Under the pieces are notes generated by a model. The model did no database searches, was not told the DNA's origin, and was given only the letters and a program-made list of their open reading frames with translations. Below, in pieces: positions 18,285 through 28,444 of a DNA stretch of 64,000 nt. Made by a program: the position numbers and the translations under genes. Source of the DNA: Cepaea nemoralis (lineage: Eukaryota; Mollusca; Gastropoda; Stylommatophora; Helicidae); the NCBI GenBank assembly GCA_014155875.1, contig JACEFZ010028294.1:147001-211000 (forward strand), written 5' to 3'. Each line of letters opens with the position of its first letter. Position 1 is the stretch's first letter.

Positions 18285-18600
18285 AATCGCTTATTGGAGC
18301 CTAGTTGGTGTGCCTTCGCTTGCTTTGAATTCAAGCGTAGTCCATGTCCTGCTACTTCTAGTGCACTGGACTGATTGTTACGTGGGGATTAGCTTTCCCT
18401 ATTACCAGTGTCCCTTGCCACCCGGTGAACCCACTCCGACTTCTGAGGTACGTGTAATTTACATCCCCAGGTCAATGGAGACAAGTCAACATTCTAGTCC
18501 AACTGACCAGTGAAGGTGTTGAACCCGCAACCACAGCATCCAACACACCGAATGTTTAAGAACGAACACTCTTATCCACTCAGCCATACATACCTCTACT
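18285..18600 (-). mobile_element. tRNA-derived SINE, family C
   Basis: On the minus strand it has a tRNA-like head (GTGTTCGTTCTTAAACATTC region, GGTTCAACACC-like B box) and a body with TCGGAGTGGGTTCACC, GGGAAAGCTAATCCCC and GGACTACGCTTGAATTC. Other copies: 40213-40465, 44098-44390, 49762-50000 and 50743-50990 (inverted). Confidence 0.75.
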
Positions 18601-18740
18601 GGGGCCTGGTGATTTTGTTACTGCTACCTTGTTCAATCCTTGTTTATTGTGTTATTTGTATAGTTACAATGGCTTTCATTTTATTTACTTTGTTTTTAAC
18701 GTATTCTGTTCAAAATTATTTAAACTCAGTTGTATATCTT

Positions 18741-18910
18741 TTTAAAGGGCGTCGCAATCAACCCCAGAATTTATTGGCTGTTTGCGATTTCCTGGGCAGT
18801 TTTACATTCCGGAGTTTGTCATGGCTTTCTGAAAGACTAACACTCATACCATTAAGAAAATCAACATAAGGCAATCCACCCCCAAATAGCTGGCGGCACA
18901 CTTCGAACCC
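18741..18910 (-). mobile_element. SINE, family B relic
   Basis: GGGCGTCGCAATCAACCCC, then the TTTGTCATGGCTTTCTGAAA core, then a CACTTCGAACCC element. Diverged copy. Confidence 0.6.
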
Positions 18911-18952
18911 AGAATGTCAAAATTGTGAAACTGCATTCACTACCCCTAAGTC

Positions 18953-19095
18953 GGGGGTATCATTTGCCAAGTGGTTAAACCGCCCGCTTTGCGCTCCGAA
19001 GGTCGTGGGCTGGTTTCCCGACATTCGGTTCACACAATTTTCTCGCAGACTCCTTGTGGTCATCGCTGGGGCTAAGGATTTCGTGCTCTGTGCGA
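18953..19095 (+). mobile_element. tRNA-derived SINE head, family D
   Basis: CAAGTGGTTAAACCGCCCGC (A-box-like) and GGTCGTGGGCTGGTTTCCC (diverged B box) resemble a Ser/Leu tRNA. Inverted relatives lie at 61905-62095 and 62515-62730. Confidence 0.6.
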
Positions 19096-19099
19096 TGCT

Positions 19100-19320
19100 T
19101 GTGCTTGCTTGCGTTCGCTGGCTGTGATCTCCAGCGTGAAGTCCTGTATGTCGGATGAAGGCATCCTGTTGTCCAACATCAGTGTGATGTCATACAGGAC
19201 CTGAGATTTGCGTGAGTATCCGTTGTCCCATGTCTGACTTATTGGCGTTGCAGACTGGTGGTTCCTCGCCGTGCAGGTAGACACTCTCCGACTTCGGAGG
19301 AAGGCGCGATGCTTGTGACA
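19100..19320 (-). repeat. Dispersed exon-like repeat, family F (copy 1)
   Basis: Closely matches 49110-49320. On minus both copies encode almost the same peptide (SQTWDNGYSRK, then VLYDITLMLDNRM, then SSDIQDF). I do not recognise the protein. It could be a captured host exon or part of an uncharacterised transposon. Confidence 0.6.
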
Positions 19321-19344
19321 GCCACTCTGTGGAAAGAGACCACC

Positions 19345-19495
19345 TCTGTAAACCTTTAAAATACCTGCTCGGTTGCTTACAACTCTTCCATCTGGTATGG
19401 TTTTTGTATGCAATGAAGACGTACCTCTTTAAACCTTTAAAATACCTGCTCGCATGCTTACAACTCTTCCATCCGGTATGGTTTTTATACAAATG
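19345..19495. repeat. Two-copy tandem repeat of about 76 bp
   Basis: AAACCTTTAAAATACCTGCT recurs near 19350 and 19432, with the following CTTACAACTCTTCCATC shared. Confidence 0.85.
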
Positions 19496-19499
19496 CTAT

Positions 19500-20420
19500 G
19501 TCTTTTCATGTCGTCAAAATAGTTAAATTGTCTTTCTTTTTTATTTATTTCATCAACTCTCTTTTCATAACCAGTCTTGCTAGAACCTCTGAATTTGATT
19601 GTATTTGTGTCCATGATATACGACCTATTCTTCTTTATATCCACATCTCCAGGGCTTCAGTTCAACTTGTCAATGTTTACGTTATACGCAGAAATAAATA
19701 TCACTGTGGCAAACGAAATATGAACAAATATAATCTATCTTTCAGTAGTATTCATAACGGACGCTTTTGTTTGGTTTTCGTGTACGTATAATTGAATGGC
19801 GCTTTTATTTAATCCGTGTCTGGAGGTGCATGCGTAAATGTATTTGCAATTTCTTTGCATGATTGATATCGATCAAGTCAAACTCGACAATGAATTGTTT
19901 ATGATTGATAAAGTTATATTAAAAAATAATAATCACACTGACTCCAGGTGCTAGAAAGGATCTATAATTAAATAACAGCGGCTATAATGATGGTGGTTAT
20001 AACACTATCATATATCAATGGCAGATTTGTTTCCGATAGTCAAGCTTTGGCCATACTTTATAGCTTGATTCTAATCCCTTCCAGATATAATGGAAATTTG
20101 ATATGCCACAAAAGCGTTTAATAATCGTTGATATAACAAAGGGTAATATGATACCAGAGACAACATAAAAAACATGGCATGCAAAGAAACTATTGTTTAT
20201 GACTTGTGGACATGAAACTAAACAGTGTAATTCTATGGTTGGGAAAAGATGCATTAAAACATTGCTTACAGCTAACGGGTGTTAAAAAGTGTCGGGTTAA
20301 TGGTGTGTTAACGGCATGTTCAGAAGTGATATTAAACAAACAAGTTTCGGGGCCGGAACTTGCTATGGGTCTGTCATGTAATAGGGTCAACACATTTTAT
20401 AGACCTGAATGCACGAAAGA
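19500..20420. other. Host intergenic DNA
   Basis: AT-rich, nothing recognisable in either strand. Confidence 0.4.
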
Positions 20421-20521
20421 ATAGGGGACAGTCTGATGACGAACAAGGTGTCGAACCCTCGTCCGACCGCACTCATGGCATTATTAGAGTAGCTCCCTGC
20501 CAACTAGACTAACCCACCCGC
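20421..20521 (-). repeat. tRNA-like SINE head or tRNA relic
   Basis: On minus: GTTAGTCTAGTTGGCAGGGA (A-box-like) and GAGGGTTCGACACC (B-box-like), spaced as in a tRNA. I could not fold a clean cloverleaf with matching acceptor stem, so I do not call a tRNA gene. Confidence 0.4.
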
Positions 20522-23500
20522 CGTGTTAAAAAAAGTGCTAAATACTGCACGATTCCTTGTCAGGCATCTCGCCAATGGCATACTGCACAGCTATATATCA
20601 CATGAAGAGAATAAATGAATACTTAAAAGTTGCTAAAAAGTCGATTACTTTTGGTCAAGTATTTAGTCACTGATATTGTTCGAATTTGGAGCATGTTATC
20701 CCCATGGTAATCTCAGAATCTAAATGAAGTCTTTCTGTTTGCATTGAAGCGGTTGGAACCGCCTAATGGATAATGTCTGGACACATCTGAGAGCGGCTGG
20801 CCGAGTGACTAGAACGCTGGGGTCTCTTTCAAGAAAACACTAACCTGCACAGTTCGTGGCGACTGCACTAGCCAGGCGGCCTTAATTCCTCAGGCTCAAG
20901 ATTCTCCTGTCCTAGGTGACAGGTTATACTTATTGTTCGTCGAATATGGCTTACGGAATGCCTTTTCTTTGTTAATGTATTCACAGTTTGCACCTGACGC
21001 GCTGCAGCGAAATATACTAGACCAGAAATTGTGCAATATATACTTTACGGCATCTGTGTTTACATTCACTAAGAAAATAAGAAAACATATTGTTTTGAAG
21101 TGCTAAAATGAAACCTGAAAAATCAAGCATGGCTTGACACAGAATAACGACCCGAAGTGTGTTGTGTGTGCGTGTGTGTGTGTGTGTGCGCGCGCGCGTG
21201 TGTGTGTGTTATTTAACTAATGCTTCATCATCCTCTTCAAGTGTCATCTCCGCATTTTAAGGTTTGCTTTAATGAGACTCAAATGCCCTCTGTCCTACGT
21301 TTTCAGGGTGCATTCGCGCACTCTTCTTCTGTCCATCTTTTGATATTGTCCACTTAGATGCACCGTTGTCCGCCTCTTGCACTCTTGCCCTATACTTTTC
21401 CTCTCCAGCACTTCATTTGATAATAACATGTGTCTCTTTATATGATCGAAGTACCTTAATTCTCTGACCGCGATCTCATCAAGTAATGCTTTGTTCAGTG
21501 CCAATTGTACTGTTTTTGTTTCCTTCTCCTGTCGTTATATTCTTCCTATTCGTCTATATAACCACATTTCCAACCTTCAAGTTTGCTCTTATAGTTTTTA
21601 TTCTTTGTACATTGTTCTGCGCCTTTAAAAATGTAGAGCAAGTGTAACATTTTATCATTTTTAGTTGTAATTCATCACAAAGCAGCTTTGATGTGAGAAG
21701 CTGGTCCATATTTTAAACCTTGCATGATGAGCGTTTTGTTAATATAAATTTATGAGATCTGTAGTGCTATAACAACAGCTGACCTCAAACTCTGACCGTA
21801 GTCCATAGTGTGGGTTTAGGTTGATAACAGACCTGGCTAATAATGACAACATTTTAGGGATGTCAAGTGAGCCGTACGTCTAAATACACTGACTCCTTCA
21901 GCGAAGTGCTGTCGTTGTTTGGAGGTGGAAGGTATGATTGTCCACGTATATATTCTCTGCTGTGTTCTCTGATCTATATTTCATTTCTTTGCTTCTACGA
22001 GCACCGGTCTATATATCAGTGTTACAGTAGGTGTAACCATGAGTAAACCACTGCAGTGCATCCTTGTTGAAATAAATGTGTGCTGAAAACTGTCCTGCGC
22101 AATTTCCTATACAAATAATGGCGACTAAAACACAACCGTGATTCCCCACTCCCCATAACACAGTAAGGCTAATAAGATGTGTATTCCACCTCCGACAATC
22201 GCATCCTTTTGTCTTACCGAGGGTAAGAACTCTGCTTTTTAAAATATTATTATTAATTGAAAGCCCAGTATTATAACTGTTTGGCTCCCGCTCCTCGTCG
22301 GGTACAAATAATAATATAATATTAGAAGTTCGAATTGTCAAATTGATTTTTCGCCTTCGTGCCGATCGAGACTAACTCCTTCCTGGAACTATACCCTCCA
22401 AATCAAGACTTTTCTTTCCAGCCACATTGCTTTCATAAAGCCAAAGTCCGTATTTCAGTCTCCCAGACAAGACATGACACGGTTTATGAACCAGTAATCG
22501 TCAACGTCAATGTTCAGATTTGATCATCACTTTCTCACATTTGTGCGATTTGTATTTTATTTTATGCGGGGTCGAGTTTCGTTAGATCTGCTTTTTCGGG
22601 CACCAGATGGCGCAAGGGAGGTAATGAGGATTGTTTTGACCTGCCATAGTTACTTCCCCAGATAAATATTTGGTACACATATTCTGGTCCTGGTTGATCC
22701 GCGAGCTCTTCGTCCTACAACTACTGTTAATTGGACCTCACATCATAGTGGCTTTGCACAGTGGCTGTACACTATACTGCCGACCTGGTGATACGTAAAT
22801 ATGTAAAGTAAAATCCCGTTTACACACGTTGAGACATATATAATGCTTGCACTACAATGGCTGGCGAAATATTGAGTATTGGCCAGATTACCCGTCGAAT
22901 GCCGCTGGTCTGCAAATATACGAGGCTGCTTCAGGAGAAACCTTAAATGTTTTCTGTTAATATATTCTGAAAAAGTAAAGAACTAGTGTATCTTTTGTTG
23001 ATGTAGTCACCACATCAGTTCAATGCAGGTCCTCTAGCGCCGATAAAGTGCTTGGATTCCTGTAAAAAAAAAAAATTCTCTTGGTCGTGTGTGTAACCAC
23101 TCATGCACCACCTGTTGTACCTCTTCGCAGAAGTCACGGCGTTTTGAAACTTCCTACTCTGCCCAAACACTTGCTGGACTGACAGGCATGCATCACCATA
23201 TTGGACCTTCATTCACCGATGAATTTCTATAAGTTTCACCCCTTCGCTGATCAAAACACAAATAACAGAATGGTGCGCCCCTTTTGTGCATGTCACAACT
23301 AGGGTGGCCATCTTAAAACTGCCCTTATGTCGTCACCGCGTTCGTCTGTACCGTGAAATCACGTGCTTAATACTCTTTACATTCTTAACAACAATATTGA
23401 GCGGTTACAAGACAATGGCGTGGTTATTGTCATTTCTATCACACTTTTACGATTGTCATTTGAAGTCCCCTCGTATTTCAGCTAGCACCATATACGCAGT

Positions 23501-23889
23501 ACGCCTCAAGGCGTGGGAAATGGCCATATACTGTCATTGTTTTAACTGCAGGAAATTGTGAAAGTAAGATTCCTTCTTCATCTTTAGTTGGCTACAGAGT
23601 TGCCAATGATGTAAGTAGGTAAGTCAGCAAACGACCTTCTTACGTGCTTTAATGTACATTCGGCATATGGTGCTAGACACATATTTTCAAAGACCAATCG
23701 GCATTAAGCGGGCTATGTTGTTGGTGTCAGGTTGACCGTCTTTACTTCTCAAGAAATGTACCACATCATTACTGTTATTATTATTAATAAGAATATGACA
23801 CTGTTAAGAACCAACCAAACAGAAGTTTCAAAAACTGGGATTTAAGAAAACATCACCGAATGAGATCAAGAAGAAAACATCACCGAATG
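20522..23889. other. Host intergenic DNA
   Basis: No gene seen. Holds a weak tRNA-like stretch (about 20790-20880), a (TG)n(CG)n microsatellite (about 21166-21211) and a family-E repeat fragment (about 23640-23720). Confidence 0.4.
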
Positions 23890-23892
23890 AGA

Positions 23893-24830
23893 TCAAGAAC
23901 AGACAATAAAAGCACTTCGATTATATGAAAGACTCAGCTCCTTGTTAAAGGATGTCATCATCATCAAGTGCCATGCCGACTGGCGTAGGCGTTCATGACT
24001 CTCCACAGATCTCGGTCTTTGGTTTTCTGGATCAACTCTGCCGTTGATATTCCTCCATGCCACCGTCGCAATCCACACAGCAGGATGTACTGGAAGAAAA
24101 TGGTTCATTCTCATAACATGACCAAAACATTTTGACTGTCTGCGTCTAATTTTTCTAATCATTTGTTTCTCGTAGGATTTGGCCATTGGTTTTTCTGTCT
24201 GTCCATGGTATTCTTTGCATTCTCCTCAGAAACCACATTTCCACAGCCATCAGATGCTTTTCAGCCTATTTGCTCATTATCCACGCTTCACATCCATACA
24301 AAAGCACAGGTTCTATTTAGCACTTCAACACTCTTGTTCTCGTTGCAAATGACATCTTTGTATTGGTCAGTTTGTTTTCCATCTTGTAAAAGGCTACCTT
24401 CGCAATGGCAATTCTTCTTTTAATCTCTTCAAGACATCTCCCATCAGACCTTATGACTGTTCCGAGATAATGGTACCGATTTATTTGCTTAGGAATATTT
24501 CCACTTACTTGTATATTATTACACTGTGATATTTCCTTCTTCCCACAATTTAATTATAACCCTAGTTTTTCACTGTGTGCAACAACCGCATGTACTGAAT
24601 GTTGCAGATCTTGCTCATTGTCTACAATCAATACTGTATCATCCGCATATCTAATGTTACCGATGTTTCTTCCTCCAATGATAATTCCTTTCATATCTTC
24701 GACATTTCTGAAAATATTTTCACTGTACAGGGAAAAAAGATATGGAGACATTATCATTACACATCCCTGTCTCACATCTCTCTTAATAGGCTGATATTGA
24801 CCTACTTCATTATCAATCCCTATGGCAGCT
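23893..24830 (-). mobile_element. Decayed LINE reverse transcriptase
   Basis: Minus frames carry an RT catalytic segment (NIRYADDTVLIV near 24640) preceded by QGCVMIMSPYLFSLY, and a downstream LINE tail (KCFGHVMRM near 24120). Broken by shifts and stops. Related to the plus-strand fragment at 57700-58225. Confidence 0.8.
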
Positions 24831-24989
24831 TGTTGTTTCCAATATACAGTATGTTTTTTCCAAGTCTAAGGTCTTTGCGGTCTGTCTCCGTGGCGAAGGT
24901 TTTTTGGACGCGATTCGTAATCCCGCTTACACGTGTTCGACACACCTGTACGCGATTTGGCAGCAGACAGAGTTTCGCTGGGTTTTAAC

Positions 24990-25090
24990 GAATTGGTTCA
25001 GAAATAAATGGCAAACTACTGAACGTAAACTTGCCAAGACATCAACAACAGCAGTAAAATGCTAGTGTTGACAGCGATGTCTAGTAAAAA
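24990..25090 (+). mobile_element. SINE core relic (family A/B)
   Basis: AAATGGCAAACTACTGAACG, then CTTGCCAAGAC, then GACAGCGATGTC. Only the 3' part remains. Confidence 0.6.
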
Positions 25091-25149
25091 GGATATGAAA
25101 ACAGGTCTTTGCGACACTGGGCGACTTTTATTCATTGTTAACGCTTACC

Positions 25150-25206
25150 TGGCAACGCCTACCGGAAACAGACTTCATTTCCGTAAACGCTGAGATTTCG
25201 AAAATG
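25150..25206 (+). CDS. LSM2: Probable LSM2 first exon (start codon only)
   Basis: ATG at 25204-25206 is followed at once by GTAGGTTG, a good donor. The next LSM2 exon opens in phase 0 with the second residue (Leu), so a first exon ending exactly after ATG is what the gene needs. The upstream stretch holds ACCGGAA and TTTCCGT, ETS-like motifs common in housekeeping promoters. Inference: a different ATG upstream cannot be excluded. Confidence 0.45.
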
Positions 25207-25366
25207 GTAGGTTGTGTGATATTGAAACATTGTTGAAAATATTAGGTATTAGAGTCTTTAGAAGGTTACTCATCAACTGTAACGGATGCATTAAATAGTT
25301 CGGGCATTCCTGCTGTATACACTGATGAACACATGTTATTTAGTTGGTTGCACGTCCATTACTTAC

Positions 25367-25567
25367 AGGACGTCGCAGTCAACCCTAGCATGTTTTTGGC
25401 AATTTGGTTGTGTGGCAATTTTACTTTCAGTTTCAGTAGTTTGTCATTGCTTTCTGAACAACTGGCACTCATTATACCATTGTATGAGGAAACCAACGCG
25501 AGGCGGTCTGCTGCCAAATCGCTGGTAGCTGGGTTTCGAAACGCGTTATGCGGGATTACGAATTCGT
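25367..25567 (-). mobile_element. SINE, family B
   Basis: GACGTCGCAGTCAACCCTAG, core TTTGTCATTGCTTTCTGAAC, GAGGCGGTCTGCTGCCAAAT, GGGTTTCGAA. Lies in the probable first intron of LSM2. Confidence 0.65.
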
Positions 25568-26646
25568 GTTATTTCTAAATTAATATTATACACATATAAT
25601 TTAAATATATAAATAATATTATTAATGATTAATAATAATAATAATAATGTGTATAACCTAAATAATGTAGGTACTTCAATAATTATTATTCTTAAACCAG
25701 TGGTTACTCACAGTTGAAATTATTATAATAATTATATCTAGACTGGAGTCCATTGTCATTGGCCATTGTTGCCATGCCATACTCTTTCTTGGCTTGGCAA
25801 GTTGGTTACAGAATCTACATTACCTACCTGCTCATCACGCCCCCCTCCTCCCATCCCCATTTTTTTTCTCACCTAAAAAGCCACAGAGGAGAGGTATTTG
25901 GACTGGACTGCTCCCGTGGTGAAAATTCCAGTAGCGGTTTGATTAACATTCTGCCTGGCTATACTATTATCTTTTCTTCTTTGCATTGAATGACATGAGT
26001 GAATGTAATTGTCCTCCAGAACTTCTGTCTCCCTTGAGAATCAGTCTCCAGATATGGACACTGTCCACCTACTCTCCAGATAGTATGAATCACATCACCT
26101 TTATCTAAAGTAACTCACACTGCCCAGAGGTGCAGCAGCAGCCAATCTGTTTACCTAATCTTTTCCCCTTATTCCTGTATGCCCTGGGCAAGCCACTCCA
26201 CTCCGAACATGTCATTTTTTACTTTCAAGTTCATCACATATATATGGCTGTGCTTCCCTCCAACCATTGGAAGGCTGCCAATATTTCCATTCTCATACTA
26301 GAGTTGAGTCCAGAACTGACATGCCAGCACTTGGGGCATTCCCATGCATGTCCCGTCCTCATCTGCACACAGCCAGCAAAGAGTCCCAATACTAATTGTA
26401 CCAGTAGTAGTCATGATTGTGTGTCCGTCTAGCCTTTCCTCTTGAGTTTTAAGTGTCTGCCAGATCCTTTGGTCACTCTCTGCCAGATGCTTGCATCACT
26501 CTGTGCCAGATAATTTCATCACTCTCTGCCACACCATTCTCTCTATGCTGTGATGATCTAACCATTCTTTTGTGCTATACACACAATTCTAAAGCGCCCC
26601 AACCACATCTGCATTTTCATGCACTAAGCATGCAGACCCAAAATAG
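25568..26646. other. LSM2 intron 1 or upstream DNA
   Basis: AT-rich start (TAA repeats at about 25610-25650), then no recognisable feature. Confidence 0.4.
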
Positions 26647-26860
26647 TAATAGTAATAGGGAAACAAAACTCACTTACACTCAGGAAATAAATTACCGTAG
26701 ACCCCGAGGTAGACCAAGAAGACAGTGGAGAGATAATATATATACAGACCTACAAGCACTTGGAATCAACGACTGGCAAGAGAAGGTCAACCAGAGAGAT
26801 GAATGGAGACGGATTGTATCTGCAGCAAAGAACCTCAATGGCTTGGAACGCTGAAGAAGA
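26647..26860 (+). mobile_element. LINE 3'-end fragment
   Basis: Encodes a typical LINE C-terminal tail (RRPRGRPRRQWRDNI, then EWRRIVSAAKN). A degraded relative lies at about 37420-37610. Confidence 0.75.
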
Positions 26861-27395
26861 AGCATGCAGACCCAGCCAATCTATCCACCTGCTCGTTTGC
26901 CACCAAACCAGCATGACCTGGGGAAAAAATCAAACAGATATCCATTTTCGATTGTTGAATGGAAGCCTGCATTCCCATACTAGATGTTGCAGTAACATAT
27001 GTCAGACTCTCCTCTTTTAAATTAAAACAATCTCCGTTTGTCTTTGCAATGTTATCTCCTTCATTTTACCTTTCACTACAGATCCATCAGTGTACTTAAC
27101 ACATCACCTTGGTGTGTTCCGTCCTCTGTCAGCTGTTGCAGAAGACACTTCTGTTTCACCCACTGCACATTCTCAGCACCCTCAGTTCAATCTAACTGAC
27201 TATGCAATGCTGCATTATTAGGTGGCACCATGGCCCATTCTTATATATGGACTGTTTTACCAATGCCACAAACTTGACTGATTGTGTCTTCAGCTTTTGC
27301 CATCCAAGACCTGCTTCTTCAACCTATGATCCATTGTATCTAAGCTTCATACAAGGGGTGCACTGTCTGCTGTGACTGGAAGGCACACTGCCTGT
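26861..27395. other. LSM2 intron 1 or upstream DNA
   Basis: Nothing recognised. Confidence 0.4.
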
Positions 27396-27406
27396 CATAC
27401 ATGAGT

Positions 27407-27656
27407 AAATAAATAAATGTTTGCATATCCTTTACAGGACATTGCTGTCAACATCAACATCTTTCAGCTGATTGTTGATTTCTTTGGCAAGATTACGCTC
27501 AGTAGTTTGCCGTTGCCTTCTGAGCGGCCAGCTCACATACCCCGTAAGTTACTGACACGATTCGAACCACTACTGATTCTCACCGTCGTCACATAACTTA
27601 CGAGAGTATACAAGATTACAGAGAAAAGTCGCTAACCTCTAGGCCAAGAAGTCAGC
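27407..27656 (-). mobile_element. tRNA-derived SINE, family A (copy 2, full length)
   Basis: Nearly identical to 301-551. Flanked by a perfect 11-bp target-site duplication, CATACATGAGT, at 27396-27406 and 27657-27667. The AAATAAATAAAT tail lies on the left, so the element points left. Confidence 0.9.
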
Positions 27657-27679
27657 CATACATGAGTCACAAGGGGGAA

Positions 27680-28255
27680 AAAAATAAAAAGGCCCCTTCA
27701 CAAAAATATTGGCTATCATTTAAAGAATACTTTAAAAAGGCCCTTTTTTATCATATTACAAATTAAAAGATATTTAAAAATATCATTAAAAGAATAAGAA
27801 AAAAAAATATTTTTATAAACCATTTTAAAAAAATTGGACAAAAATTAAAAATTTTTTAAAAAATAATTTTTTAAAGATTTCAAACCTTACACAAAATTAA
27901 TTTAAAATTTTAAAAATATAAAAATTAACTTTGCATATGTTTAATTTTTTTGAAAAAAGAATTTTTTTTGGATAAATTTTAAAAAATTTAAAAAAAAATA
28001 AAAACAGGCCCCAAAATTGGTTCCTTTTTACCCACAAAGGTCACTTTTTGATATTACTCTGGGTTGGTATTTTAAAAATAATTAAAAAATTTGGGGGCCC
28101 AAAAATTGGTCGCAAAGCACAAAAGAAAAAAGAAAAAAAGGGAAAAAGAAAAATTTTTAACTTTTGGGGTTTTAAAAAAAAATTTTAAAAATTAAATTTT
28201 TTTTTCCAAATTTTTTGGGGGGTGGGCCAAAAAAAAAAAATTTTTGAAAAAAAAT
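27680..28255. other. Homopolymer-rich AT sequence, probably poor-quality assembly
   Basis: Dense runs of A, T, G and C of 4-11 bases (for example TTTTTTGGGGGGTGGGCC), unlike the rest of the window. No gene. Resembles collapsed or mis-called sequence rather than a biological repeat. Confidence 0.55.
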
Positions 28256-28376
28256 GAAACTGCAAGGGATAGCAAACAATAGAGCTCTTGGCATATGATT
28301 ATATCAGCTTATGTTCAATGAGGAGCTACTAGGCAAAAGCAGCATGGATAATTTACACATTTTCTCTGTTTTCCAG

Positions 28377-28444
28377 TTATTTTATTCATTCTTCAAGTCT
28401 CTGGTTGGCAAGGAGGTTGTGGTTGAGCTGAAGAATGACCTGTG
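28377..28444 (+). CDS. LSM2: LSM2 exon 2
   Basis: Acceptor TTTTCCAG, donor TG|GTAAGC. Encodes FYSFFKSLVGKEVVVEL and the start of the Sm1 motif. Ends in phase 2. Confidence 0.97.

Noticed and set aside
20421..20521. Stand-alone tRNA gene on minus
   Set aside because: Box motifs are present but I could not form a clean cloverleaf; more likely a SINE head.
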